Positions 16,520 through 24,800 of a stretch of 41,330 bases of DNA are shown here, in pieces. The stretch is from the NCBI GenBank assembly GCA_026931725.1, contig JAIXLE010000216.1, positions 1-41,330 of the forward strand, written 5' to 3'. How positions within the stretch are numbered: the first letter of the stretch is position 1; the number at the start of each line of letters is the position of its first letter. This DNA is from Bacteroidales bacterium. GTDB lineage: Bacteria; Planctomycetota; Planctomycetia; Gemmatales; Gemmataceae. A program made the position numbers and the translations under genes. Below the pieces are notes generated by a model, which was given only the letters and a program-made list of their open reading frames with translations, did not search any database and was not told the DNA's origin.

Positions 16520-19102
16520 ATGTTGCAGCGATTGCAATGGCTGGTTTGTGTTCTGTTCGTCTGCGCGGGACCACTCCACGCGGAAGATCTCTACTCCACG
16601 CAGATCAAACCCCTCATGACGGCTCGCTGTATCGCGTGCCACGGTGCCTTGCAGCAAAAAGGCGGGCTCCGGCTCGACACAGCCGCTCAGATTCTCGCAT
16701 CGGATGTCGTGGTACCGGGCAAAAGCGGGGAAAGCGTGATCTTGAACCACCTGCGCGGTGACCCGGATTACGCCCGGATGCCGCCCGCCAGCGAAGGGGA
16801 AGTCTTTTCCAAGGCTCAAATCGAACTGGTGAAACGCTGGATCGACTCGGGGGCCAAAGCCCCCTCGGACGAAACCGCGGACCCCGACCCCCGCGATCAC
16901 TGGGCGTTTCGGGCTCCGCAGCGTCCACCCGTTCCGCCGATTTCTTCCCCAAAGTTCGTCATTCAGAATCCCGTGGATGCGTTCCTCGCGCAGCAGTGGC
17001 AGGAGCGGGGATTAACCCCCAACCCACCCGCCGACCCCCGTTTATTGGTACGCCGGGTGTATCTCGATCTGATCGGCCTGCCGCCCACACCAGAAGAAAC
17101 CGCCGCGTTCCTCGCCGATCGTTCACCCGATGCCCTGGAAAAACTCGTGGATCGGCTGCTCGCTTCACCCCAGTACGGCGAACGCTGGGGCCGCCACTTC
17201 ATGGACATTTGGCGGTATTCCGATTGGTGGGGGCTCGGGGCACAAGTGCGCCACAGCCAGAAGCATATGTGGCACTGGCGGGATTGGATCATCGAGAATC
17301 TGAACAACGATACCGGCTACGATGAGATGATTCGTCAAATGTTCGCGGCGGATGAACTCTACCCGAACGATCTGGACAAACTCCGCGCCACCGGCTTCCT
17401 CGCTCGACAATACTTCCTCTTCAACCGCACCTCATGGATGGATGAGGCAATTGAACATACCGGCAAAGCCTTCCTCGGACTGACCATCAACTGTGCCAAA
17501 TGTCATGACCATAAATACGACCCGATTTCGCAAACGGACTATTACCGCTTGCGGGCCTTCTTTGAGCCGTACCAGATACGGATGGAGATGGTGCCGGGCG
17601 AAGTGAACTTCGAGAAGGATGGTATCCCTCGTGCCTACGACTGCCACCCGGACGCGGTGACCTACAAACACCGACGCGGTGACGATCGCCAACCCATCAA
17701 GGATGTCACCATTACGCCGGGCGTGCCGGGATTGTTGGAGTATCAGGAATTGGTGATCGCGGAAGTGAAACTGCCCAATGAGGCACATTCTCCCCATCTG
17801 CGGGCGTTCGTCCTGCAAAATTATCTGAAGTCTGCACAGGCACAAGGGGAGTTCGCTGTTGCGGCGGTGCGAGCGCGGGCACACGCGGATCAACTCAAAG
17901 TAACCGGCACCCCGGAACAATATCGGAAAGCAGCCCAGGCCGCCGCCGCCGCGGAAAAACGATTGGCTCTGTCCCAAGCGGAACAAGCCTGCCAACAAGC
18001 CGAGGCCACGCTGGCTCAAGCGCAGAAGGCCCAGGAGAGCCAACCAAAGAACGACAAAGCCCAAGCCGCCACTCAGAAAAAGCGCGATGATGCCCAAAAA
18101 GCCCTGAACGCCGCCCAGAAAGCCTTGGAAACGGCTCGGAAAGCCGCTCACAACCCCGGTGAGAAATACACGCCCCTCCGCGGTGCGATTAAATCGCAGG
18201 AAGCCCCCACGGAGTCGATCCCGGCGGCACAAGCGGCCACTTTCCCCAAGATCAGCACAGGCCGTCGTACCGCATTTGCGCGTTGGCTTGCTGATCGCCG
18301 AAATCCCCTCACGGCACGGGTTCTCGTCAACCACGTCTGGGCTCGTCATTTTGGTCGACCGTTCGTGGCCACACTCTTTGATTTTGGCCGAAAAGGAGCC
18401 GCTCCGACCCATCCACAATTGCTCGACTGGCTGGCCGTGGAACTGATGGAGCATAATTGGTCAATCAAGCATCTGCACAAGACGATCTTAACTTCACACG
18501 CCTACCGGATGTCATCCACGAACGCAGGAGCCGAAGCCAACCTGCAACGTGATGGAGAAAATCAGATGTGCTGGCGGCAAAACCCGATCCGCATGGAATC
18601 GCAAGCCATCCGTGATGGCCTACTCCGCCTAGCGGGCACGCTCGACCTCACAATGGGCGGGCCGTCCATTCCCTTGAACCAGCAGGATTCCTCGCACCGT
18701 CGTGGGCTGTACTTCGTGCATTCTCACAACGATCATCATAAATTTCTCTCGCAGTTTGACGATGCCAACGTCCTCGACTGTTACCGCCGAGCCGAAAGCA
18801 TCGTTCCCCAACAGGCACTCACCCTGGCCAATAGCCAGTTCGCCCTGCAAATGGCTGACGTAATCACGGCGCGGTTACTCACCCAGGCACACCCCTCTAC
18901 CGATGAACAGTTCATTCAGGCGGCCTTCCGTCTGCTCCTGGCCACAGACCCCACCCCGGCGGAACAGTCTGCTTGTGCTGCGGCGTTGAATACCTGGCGC
19001 AAGACGTTAAAAACGAGCAAGCACGCGAACCCGAACCGCAAAGCGCAAACGAACTTGGTGGCTGCGCTCCTGAATCACAACGATTTCGTCACCATCCGCT
19101 GA
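16520..19102 (+). CDS. Secreted PSCyt1-DUF1549-DUF1553 protein
   Basis: The 860-residue protein starts with a signal peptide (MLQRLQWLVCVLFVCAGPLHA). A planctomycete cytochrome-C-like domain (PF07635) follows at about 25-110, with CIACH at 37-41. DUF1549 spans about 150-350, with CAKCH at 325-329. An Ala/Gln/Lys-rich coiled-coil insertion lies at about 440-555 (repeated QKA, AQAAA, AQK units). DUF1553 spans about 585-850. Two CxxCH motifs could each hold a haem c. This is the full-length architecture, whereas the first paralogue at 3727 lacks the cytochrome domain and the coiled coil. It is paired with the DUF1501 gene 30 bases downstream. Confidence 0.94.
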   Translation: MLQRLQWLVCVLFVCAGPLHAEDLYSTQIKPLMTARCIACHGALQQKGGLRLDTAAQILASDVVVPGKSGESVILNHLRGDPDYARMPPASEGEVFSKAQIELVKRWIDSGAKAPSDETADPDPRDHWAFRAPQRPPVPPISSPKFVIQNPVDAFLAQQWQERGLTPNPPADPRLLVRRVYLDLIGLPPTPEETAAFLADRSPDALEKLVDRLLASPQYGERWGRHFMDIWRYSDWWGLGAQVRHSQKHMWHWRDWIIENLNNDTGYDEMIRQMFAADELYPNDLDKLRATGFLARQYFLFNRTSWMDEAIEHTGKAFLGLTINCAKCHDHKYDPISQTDYYRLRAFFEPYQIRMEMVPGEVNFEKDGIPRAYDCHPDAVTYKHRRGDDRQPIKDVTITPGVPGLLEYQELVIAEVKLPNEAHSPHLRAFVLQNYLKSAQAQGEFAVAAVRARAHADQLKVTGTPEQYRKAAQAAAAAEKRLALSQAEQACQQAEATLAQAQKAQESQPKNDKAQAATQKKRDDAQKALNAAQKALETARKAAHNPGEKYTPLRGAIKSQEAPTESIPAAQAATFPKISTGRRTAFARWLADRRNPLTARVLVNHVWARHFGRPFVATLFDFGRKGAAPTHPQLLDWLAVELMEHNWSIKHLHKTILTSHAYRMSSTNAGAEANLQRDGENQMCWRQNPIRMESQAIRDGLLRLAGTLDLTMGGPSIPLNQQDSSHRRGLYFVHSHNDHHKFLSQFDDANVLDCYRRAESIVPQQALTLANSQFALQMADVITARLLTQAHPSTDEQFIQAAFRLLLATDPTPAEQSACAAALNTWRKTLKTSKHANPNRKAQTNLVAALLNHNDFVTIR

Positions 19103-19132
19103 AGATTCCGCCGCTATCTGGAGAACTCGGTT

Positions 19133-20578
19133 ATGTCGTGTCATCATACTCACCGGCGAGCATTTCTGGCGGATCTCGGTATGGGCTTCACGGGGTTGGC
19201 GCTCGCGGCGATGCTGCACAAGGAAGCCCGTGCCACCGGGGCCGAGGTGTGGTCCTTGCCGGATGGGAAACCGCACTTTCCACCGAAGGCCAAATCCGTC
19301 ATCTGGATCTTCCTGAATGGTGGTGTCAGCCACCTGGAAACCTTCGACCCGAAACCACCCCTGACGAAGTTCGCTGGCAAGTCGATTTCCGAAACCCCAT
19401 TCGCCCATACCCAGAACCCCGAGAAACTGAAACTCGCCCGCGTCACTGTGGTCAACGATGCGAACGGCCAACAGCGGAACAAACTGTTCGCCACGCAAGT
19501 GGGCTTCAAGAAGTACGGTCAGTGCGGCATGGACGTTTCCGATTGGCTGCCCCACATCGGGAGTTGTGCCGATGACATCGCCCTGGTGCGGTCAATGTAC
19601 ACCACGGATGACAACCACGGTGCCCAGACGCAGTTCCACACTGGCCGCCATATGCTCGATGGCGAGTTCCCCACGCTCGGAGCCTGGGTGCATTACGGCC
19701 TCGGAACCCTGAATCAGAACCTGCCCCAGTTCATCAGCATGGGCCGACGCGAATACTGGAACATCAAAGATGGCCATTATCTCGGCCCGGAACACGATGC
19801 CGTTCCGCTGCGGGTCGATCCGAAAAACCCCCTCGATTACGGGAAGCCGGAAGGACCGTTGACGGCCGAAGAACAACGGATCGGCTTCGATCTGATTGGC
19901 CAGCTCAACACCATTCGCGGTGTCGAATATCCGAACGATCCCGCGCTCGCGGCTCGGATTAAAAGCTATGAACTCGCCTATCGGATGCAACAATCGCTCC
20001 CGGATGCTCTAAATTTCTCGCAGGAAACCGCCGAAACCCAGGCACTTTACGGCCTCGATCGCCCGGAAACCCGCCCCTTCGGCGAACAGATGCTGGCCTG
20101 CCGTCGATTGGTCGAACGCGGGGTGCGGTTCATTCAGGTGCAGCACGGAGCCGGGGGAGCCGGGGTCTGGGATGCTCACGGCGGGCTGAAGAAGAACCAC
20201 GAACGGAACTGCCTCGCCGTCGATAAACCGATCGCGGGCTTGCTCAAAGACCTGAAACGCACCGGGTTGTTGAAGGAAACGCTAGTCGTCTTCGCCACCG
20301 AATTTGGCCGCACACCGGGCACCCAGGGTAGCGATGGCCGAGATCACCACATCTTCGGCTTCAGTGTCTGGCTCGCGGGCGGTGGGATCAAAGGCGGCAC
20401 GATCCACGGCAACACCGATGAGATCGGTTTCCATGCCGTCGAAGATCGGCACTACGTCACCGATGTTCACGCCACGATCTTGCAGCAACTCGGCCTGGAT
20501 TCCCGGAAGTTGGAAGTGCCCGGCCGCAAACGGTTGGAGATTGACCACGGCAATCCGATCGACGCCATCATTGCGTAG
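19133..20578 (+). CDS. DUF1501 protein (second copy)
   Basis: The 481-residue protein begins with a twin-arginine signal [10 protein letters not shown] (Arg8-Arg9) and a short hydrophobic stretch. Diagnostic blocks are [53 protein letters not shown] and [14 protein letters not shown]. The last two are more complete than in the copy at 5379, which has the shorter SEFGRTPRIN version and belongs to a different DUF1501 subfamily. It is almost certainly co-transcribed with the DUF1549/DUF1553 gene. MITE copy 2 begins 42 bases after its stop. Confidence 0.94.
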   Translation: MSCHHTHRRAFLADLGMGFTGLALAAMLHKEARATGAEVWSLPDGKPHFPPKAKSVIWIFLNGGVSHLETFDPKPPLTKFAGKSISETPFAHTQNPEKLKLARVTVVNDANGQQRNKLFATQVGFKKYGQCGMDVSDWLPHIGSCADDIALVRSMYTTDDNHGAQTQFHTGRHMLDGEFPTLGAWVHYGLGTLNQNLPQFISMGRREYWNIKDGHYLGPEHDAVPLRVDPKNPLDYGKPEGPLTAEEQRIGFDLIGQLNTIRGVEYPNDPALAARIKSYELAYRMQQSLPDALNFSQETAETQALYGLDRPETRPFGEQMLACRRLVERGVRFIQVQHGAGGAGVWDAHGGLKKNHERNCLAVDKPIAGLLKDLKRTGLLKETLVVFATEFGRTPGTQGSDGRDHHIFGFSVWLAGGGIKGGTIHGNTDEIGFHAVEDRHYVTDVHATILQQLGLDSRKLEVPGRKRLEIDHGNPIDAIIA

Positions 20579-20620
20579 AAGGCGAACAGAGCCACGCGCA
20601 GCAATCGCCCCTGCACCTTA

Positions 20621-20777
20621 TACACGAACCCAGTAGGACGGTCGGATTGGGAAATGGGGAGAGGAACACAACCGGGGACTGTCGTCCCCGGTTCGGTGTG
20701 TGCTACTGAACCGGGGACGACAGTCCCCGGTTGTCCGACAAGCGTAGCTCTTGAGACACCCACATCGGGTTTGTGTA
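20621..20777 (-). mobile_element. MITE-like element, copy 2 (157 bp)
   Basis: The ends are TACACGAACCC (20621-20631) and GGGTTTGTGTA (20767-20777), the same terminal inverted repeats as copy 1, with TTA on both sides (20618-20620 and 20778-20780). It is inverted relative to copy 1 and 25 bp longer because it carries two perfect hairpins, 20670-20693 (loop TGTC) and 20709-20732 (loop GACA), where copy 1 has one. Its right end sits 14 bases before a small gene and may carry that gene's upstream region. Confidence 0.8.
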
Positions 20778-20791
20778 TTAGAGGAAACAGG

Positions 20792-21163
20792 ATGCTAGCC
20801 GATGGACGATACGCGGCCCCGGAACGACACGGTTCTACGAATGCGGAAGACTTCATCATTCTACTCAAAAGCGGTGAATTGCTGCGAGAAGTGGCGTTTC
20901 TTGTGTACCTGCAAGGTGGATCCGCAGTCGTGGGGCACGCCACGCTGGAAACAGCTACCTGGGAGTGCCCCTGTGGTCGGCGACCGGATCTCCTATCCTC
21001 GGCGGCAACATTTGTGACGGGTGGAGTACGGGTCCGGTGTCAATGTGGCCGTGGTTATTTCTGCGGGCCGGGGTTGTGGTCGGTGGCCCGGAACGGCGTG
21101 TGGGAAGATGGGGCGTCGCCCGCAACCGGAGAAACGACAGCCGCACAATCGGACGGTTTTTGA
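20792..21163 (+). CDS. Small Cys-rich hypothetical protein overlapping the recombinase end
   Basis: The ATG at 20792 has GAGGA at 20781-20785, a good ribosome-binding site just outside the MITE. The 123-residue product has an alpha/beta-looking first half (AEDFIILLKSGELLREVAFL) and a CPCGRRP...VRCQCGRGYFC cysteine cluster that could bind zinc. The last 109 bases overlap the 3' end of the oppositely oriented serine recombinase, and the stop codon lies in a tRNA-end-like segment (21158-21177). The C-terminal tail may therefore be foreign sequence acquired when the element inserted. I recognise no family. It is probable but not certain that this is expressed. Confidence 0.45.
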   Translation: MLADGRYAAPERHGSTNAEDFIILLKSGELLREVAFLVYLQGGSAVVGHATLETATWECPCGRRPDLLSSAATFVTGGVRVRCQCGRGYFCGPGLWSVARNGVWEDGASPATGETTAAQSDGF

Positions 21164-22653
21164 ATCCTGTCCTCTCCGCTTGTTTCTAGAAACCGCCCTT
21201 CGACGAGGACGTCGAAGGGCTTTCTCATTTCAGGGCAAAGGGTTACGTTGTCGAGAACACAGTTCAAACACACGATTTCGAGCAATCGGCGTTTTGTGGC
21301 GTAATCTGCCGTAAGCCACTGTTCTTTCAGGGTTTGTGAGAGTTCAAACACTTTGGCCGCGAGTTCGGCCGTTTCGTCGTGGGATCGGTCCAGCACGTCC
21401 AGTTGCAGCTTGATTGAGGCCAGCCGGTCGCGTAGCTGCGTGTGCTTCTTGGCGAAGACTTCCTGGTCGATGTCGTCGGCCAGCCGCATGTTGAGCAGCC
21501 GGTCTTGCTGCTCGACGAGGAGCGTCTCTTGCCGGGTTAGCTCAGCCCGTTGAGCACGGCTGTCGGCTTGGGCGTCGCGGGTCTGGGAAGCCAGCACCGT
21601 GCGGAACCAGTCGCGGACGGAAGCGTCTTCGACCTTCATTTTGTCGAACAGGGTGAGCACTTGGGCTTCGATGTCGGCTTCTTTCACCCGGATGCGAGGG
21701 TGATCGCCCTTGGCGTAGCGGGCACAGCGGTAGTAGACGTGTTCGTTGACGCCGCCGTCCTTCCGCTTCTTCTTGACCAGCTCGCCCGTGACCGGATGGC
21801 CGCAGTGGCCGCAGGTCATAAACTGGCCCGCATAAGTCAGCGTCGTGGCGTGGTGCGTGCTTCCGCCGAGCAGAGCCTGCACCCGGTTCCAGGTCGCCCG
21901 GTCGATCAGCGGCTCGTGCTTGCCGGGATACCATTGCCCCTTGTGTTGGATTTCGCCGATGTAGCACCGGTCCTTCAGCATCGTGTGGATCGAAGTGCGG
22001 GGAAACCGTGGCTGCGACGGGCGATACACCCGTCCTTCGGAGTTAATCTTCTCGACCACGCCATCGAGCGTCAGGTTCTCGTAGGCGTAAAGGTGGAACA
22101 TCCGCTTGACGTTGTTCGATTCCACGGGATCGGTTTCGATGACCCCGCGACCGTCCTTGCGGACGTTGCGATAGCCGTAGGGAGCCGGTCCGCAGAACCA
22201 GCCTTCACGCACGCGGCGGGCGATCCCTTCGCGGACATCGACCGACATCTGCTCGGTGTAGAAACTCGCCATGTTGGCGAGCGTTCGCCGCATCATCCGT
22301 CCGGCGGGCGTGTTCTCGGTTGGCTGTGAGATGGAGATGAACGGCAGGTTGTATTCCGATTCGAGCCGTTCCAGTTCGACGTAATCAAACAGATTCCGGG
22401 ACGCCCGGTCCACCTTATAGAACAGCAGGCCGTCGAGGGCGAAGGCGTTCTTCTTCGCGTAGGCGATCAGTTCGCGGAACGTCTTGCGTTGCTCGCCCTT
22501 GCTGGCCGTCTCGGCAATCTTGAAGAACTTGACGATCTCCCCACCTGCCTGGGTCGCATACCGGTGGAGGGCTTCCTCCTGCACTTCGAGACTAAAACCT
22601 TCGCGTTCCTGTTCCCGGCTGCTGACGCGGGCCAAAGCGGCGAACTGTTTCAT
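21055..22653 (-). CDS. Large serine recombinase (site-specific integrase)
   Basis: I chose the ATG at 22653 because the resolvase domain starts right there (MKQFAALARVSSREQE, nucleophile Ser11); the frame is open for 34 more codons upstream. In the 532-residue protein the catalytic domain covers about 1-150, with KVDRASRNLFDY and PAGRMMRRTLANMASFYTEQ. A recombinase DNA-binding domain (GPAPYGYRNV, YIGEIQHKGQWYPGKHEPLI) follows, then a zinc ribbon starting CGHCGHPVTGEL, a coiled coil (about 390-450) and the family C-terminal PEMRKPFDVLVEG. It would integrate and excise the element it belongs to. The tail after that motif is unusual and overlaps another frame. It is divergent from the ECF sigma gene. 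Confidence 0.93.
   Translation of the reverse strand: MKQFAALARVSSREQEREGFSLEVQEEALHRYATQAGGEIVKFFKIAETASKGEQRKTFRELIAYAKKNAFALDGLLFYKVDRASRNLFDYVELERLESEYNLPFISISQPTENTPAGRMMRRTLANMASFYTEQMSVDVREGIARRVREGWFCGPAPYGYRNVRKDGRGVIETDPVESNNVKRMFHLYAYENLTLDGVVEKINSEGRVYRPSQPRFPRTSIHTMLKDRCYIGEIQHKGQWYPGKHEPLIDRATWNRVQALLGGSTHHATTLTYAGQFMTCGHCGHPVTGELVKKKRKDGGVNEHVYYRCARYAKGDHPRIRVKEADIEAQVLTLFDKMKVEDASVRDWFRTVLASQTRDAQADSRAQRAELTRQETLLVEQQDRLLNMRLADDIDQEVFAKKHTQLRDRLASIKLQLDVLDRSHDETAELAAKVFELSQTLKEQWLTADYATKRRLLEIVCLNCVLDNVTLCPEMRKPFDVLVEGRFLETSGEDRIQKPSDCAAVVSPVAGDAPSSHTPFRATDHNPGPQK
21195..21220 (+). terminator. Perfect 11-bp hairpin inside the recombinase 3' end
   Basis: GCCCTTCGACG (21195-21205) pairs perfectly with CGTCGAAGGGC (21210-21220) around an AGGA loop, and TTTCTCATTT follows on the plus strand. 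It lies 31 bases after the stop of the small plus-strand gene, so it could terminate that transcript. On the minus strand it encodes the conserved PFDVLVEG segment of the recombinase, so part of the symmetry may be a coding accident. Confidence 0.35.
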
Positions 22654-22850
22654 AAGATGGCTCCGATCCGAGAAAACCGGGAATGAAGAACCGATGACGG
22701 ACTCCCAATTATAACCGTGTGGCAGCCGATCTGGGAGACTTTGGGGGAACGCCAATGCAAGCGATTCCCAAAGAAGCCATGATCAGCGGTCTCTAAAATC
22801 CGGGAGAGAGAGACAGCGACCTGGGAGCAAACGGAAAGGTTGGGCAGTCC

Positions 22851-23429
22851 ATGAGCGAATTCACCCAGATCATGGGGGCGATTCAAGCTGGTGATCCGCT
22901 CGCTGCCGATCAGTTGCTGCCGTTGGTTTATGAAGAATTGAGGAAGTTGGCGGCCATTCACTTGGCTCGGGAACAGCCCGGGCAGACACTCCAACCCACA
23001 GCCCTGGTTCACGAAGCCTACCTGCGGCTCTTGGGCGGTGCGAATCCCGAGCAGTGGCACAGCCGGGGGCATTTCTTCGCTGCCGCAGCGGTGGCCATCC
23101 GTCGCATCCTGATTGAAAACGCCCGGCGGAAGGGGCGACTCCGGCACGGAGGCGGACTGGTTCGCCGCGATCTGGATCAGGATTCCGCTCTCTTGCCGGA
23201 ACCCCAGGAGGACTTGCTCGCTTTGGATGAAGCCCTGCAAAAATTGGCCGATCTGGATGCAAGAGCGGCGGAGCTGGTCCAGCTCCTCTATTTCGCCGGA
23301 CTGACACTCCCGGAAGCGGCCCAGATACAGGGGATTTCACCTCGGACGGCGGGCCGTCTCTGGGCCTTTGCACGAGCTTGGTTACGCGACGAAATCGAAG
23401 GGAGCGCGGGTGGTGGCGATATTTCTTGA
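22851..23429 (+). CDS. ECF-type RNA polymerase sigma factor (PF07638-like)
   Basis: The 192-residue protein has sigma region 2 (DPLAADQLLPLVYEELRKLA, then TLQPTALVHEAYLRLLG and FFAAAAVAIRRILIENARRK). Region 4 with its helix-turn-helix follows (LVQLLYFAGLTLPEAAQIQG, ISPRTAGRLWAFARAWLRDE). The TALVHEAYLRL and IRRILIENARR blocks are typical of the planctomycete ECF group that is usually near Ser/Thr kinases. Such a kinase gene follows at 25338. The start is placed at the ATG at 22851 (MSEFTQIM); no clear SD is seen. No anti-sigma factor is recognisable, so control may come from the kinase. Confidence 0.94.
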   Translation: MSEFTQIMGAIQAGDPLAADQLLPLVYEELRKLAAIHLAREQPGQTLQPTALVHEAYLRLLGGANPEQWHSRGHFFAAAAVAIRRILIENARRKGRLRHGGGLVRRDLDQDSALLPEPQEDLLALDEALQKLADLDARAAELVQLLYFAGLTLPEAAQIQGISPRTAGRLWAFARAWLRDEIEGSAGGGDIS

Positions 23430-23528
23430 AAAACTTTGGCTAGGTCGGTCCCGAAACGGCGCATTGACTTTAGGAGAGGGCCAACGCTGGTCCCCAAGAT
23501 CCTCTCGTCAACTCCAGAGGAAGCCGCC
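23421..23528 (+). promoter_or_regulatory. Conserved leader, copy A (putative sigma-dependent promoter plus 5' UTR)
   Basis: The 108 bases before the GTG of the next gene align nearly end to end with the 107 bases before the GTG at 24801. Shared blocks are ATTTC-TGAAAA, CTTTGGC, ACGGCGCATTGA, GATCCT and GCCGCCGTGC-GTCGA. It begins inside the last codons of the ECF sigma gene. GAGAGG (23474-23479) can pair with CCTCTC (23501-23506). The TGAAAA and CGCATTG blocks are plausible promoter elements for the adjacent sigma factor; this is an inference. Confidence 0.6.
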
Positions 23529-24170
23529 GTGCAGTCGAGACGTCTCTGCCTAATCATCGCGATGTTATTCGCGACCGATCCATTCGCATCGGCTCAAGAT
23601 TATCCAGCCGGGCCAGTCTACGTCGAGAACGCCACCGGTGTCGAAGTGGTCGTCAAGGACTTGCAGTATGTGGATGCCCGCGGTCAAACGCGACCCGTGG
23701 CAGGCAAGTGGACACTGGAACCGGGGTGGAAAGGTCGTTTCATGGATGGCGGCAAAAGAATCGTTGCGAAGAAAGTCACATACTCGATGGCGACCGCCGA
23801 TGGGACAACAAAAAACTGGTCGGTGAGGAGCCAGCCGCTGGACGACGACGGCGATTTTTACTTCGGCCTCACTCTTCACGACCTTGCCGTTCACTGCAAG
23901 GTGCTTGGGAAGGCCGATAAAGCCGAAAGGATTGCCCGCCAGGATATTGGTGAGGCAGAAACGAATGTCAGTGTTAGAAGGAACCAGCTTGCTGTGGCAG
24001 AGGCTGCGGTCATCGCTTGGGAACAGGTATATAGCGATAAACCGTCGTTTACCGCCGGAGTAGCCCTGGCAGCGGCCAAGCGGCTTTTCGGAGAAGCGAA
24101 AGATAATTTGCGGCGGGCAGAATCAAAGTTGTCCGCGAAGCAGAAGAGCTACGAACGACTCCTTCCGTAA
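23529..24170 (+). CDS. Secreted protein with C-terminal coiled coil, unknown function
   Basis: I place the start at the GTG at 23529 because the leader and start context (GCCGCCGTG) are conserved with the gene at 24801, and because a signal peptide begins there (QSRRLCLIIAMLFATDPFASA). An in-frame ATG at 23436 lies within the conserved leader. The mature protein (about 188 residues) has a beta-rich domain (VYVENATGVEVVVKDLQYVD, WTLEPGWKGRFMDGG, DDDGDFYFGLTLHDL) and then a long Ala/Glu/Lys-rich helix (about 135-210). I do not recognise the family. Position right after the sigma gene suggests that it is a target of that sigma factor. Confidence 0.65.
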   Translation: MQSRRLCLIIAMLFATDPFASAQDYPAGPVYVENATGVEVVVKDLQYVDARGQTRPVAGKWTLEPGWKGRFMDGGKRIVAKKVTYSMATADGTTKNWSVRSQPLDDDGDFYFGLTLHDLAVHCKVLGKADKAERIARQDIGEAETNVSVRRNQLAVAEAAVIAWEQVYSDKPSFTAGVALAAAKRLFGEAKDNLRRAESKLSAKQKSYERLLP

Positions 24171-24265
24171 GTGGCAAGTGGCGACAGGATAAAATCGGTT
24201 CGAGCTGTGATTCATGGAACCCAAGCCAATTGCCTGGGGTGTGACACTCGGCTAGGGAGAGCTTG

Positions 24266-24625
24266 ATGGTCGAGAAAGAGTCGCCGGCCGATACGGTCGA
24301 GCCGGGGCTGAGTTGCCCTCGGTGCCATATGGTCCAGATCGCCGAGTTACCGGCGAACGGCATCACGCCGCACCCCGGCTATCGCTGCCTGAGTTGTGGT
24401 ACCCGGTTGAGAGGAATGACCGCCACCTATGCGTTCGTCATCGTCGTCGGCGTGGCTCTGATCGCCGTGTCGGCGGGGGTCGTTCCGATTTTCGGCGACG
24501 ACCGAGATGCCCGTCTCAGGGGTTTCCTGTCACCGTACCTCATTCCGCTGTACTTCATTGCGATAGCATATGCGGTCCGAGAAGTTTTGCGGCCACGACC
24601 TCGCCGCACTCTCACCCGGCGATAA
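24266..24625 (+). CDS. Zinc-ribbon protein with two transmembrane helices
   Basis: The ATG at 24266 has GGGAGA at 24255-24260; an in-frame TTG one codon earlier is less likely. The 119-residue product has an N-terminal zinc ribbon (CPRCHMVQ...YRCLSCGTRL), then two hydrophobic helices (AFVIVVGVALIAVSAGVVPIF and YLIPLYFIAIAYAVREV) and an Arg-rich end. It is probably an inner-membrane protein with the ribbon in the cytoplasm. No family is recognised. Its upstream region does not share the leader of its two neighbours. Confidence 0.65.
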   Translation: MVEKESPADTVEPGLSCPRCHMVQIAELPANGITPHPGYRCLSCGTRLRGMTATYAFVIVVGVALIAVSAGVVPIFGDDRDARLRGFLSPYLIPLYFIAIAYAVREVLRPRPRRTLTRR

Positions 24626-24693
24626 CAGACGCATGGAAATTTTCCGATCCAGTGACTTTCCACCATAAATGATGTTGCATTCACCTCGGAGAA

Positions 24694-24800
24694 ATTTCCT
24701 GAAAATCTTTGGCAAGCCCCGTTTGAAAACGGCGCATTGATCCTGGGAGGGGCAACGTTCGTCCCTCCGATCCTTCGCCAACTTCAGTACGGAGACCGCC
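24694..24800 (+). promoter_or_regulatory. Conserved leader, copy B
   Basis: This region matches copy A (23421-23528) in order and spacing: ATTTCCTGAAAATCTTTGGC, then AACGGCGCATTGA, then GATCCTT, then GCCGTGCCGTCGA at the start codon. GGAGGG (24746-24751) can pair with CCCTCC (24763-24768) at about the same place as the stem in copy A but with different bases, which hints that structure rather than sequence is kept in that part. Confidence 0.6.

Noticed and set aside
17432..18454. 340-codon minus-strand frame opposite the PSCyt1-DUF1549 gene
   Set aside because: Its Gly/Leu-rich middle is the antisense of the coiled-coil insertion, not a membrane protein.
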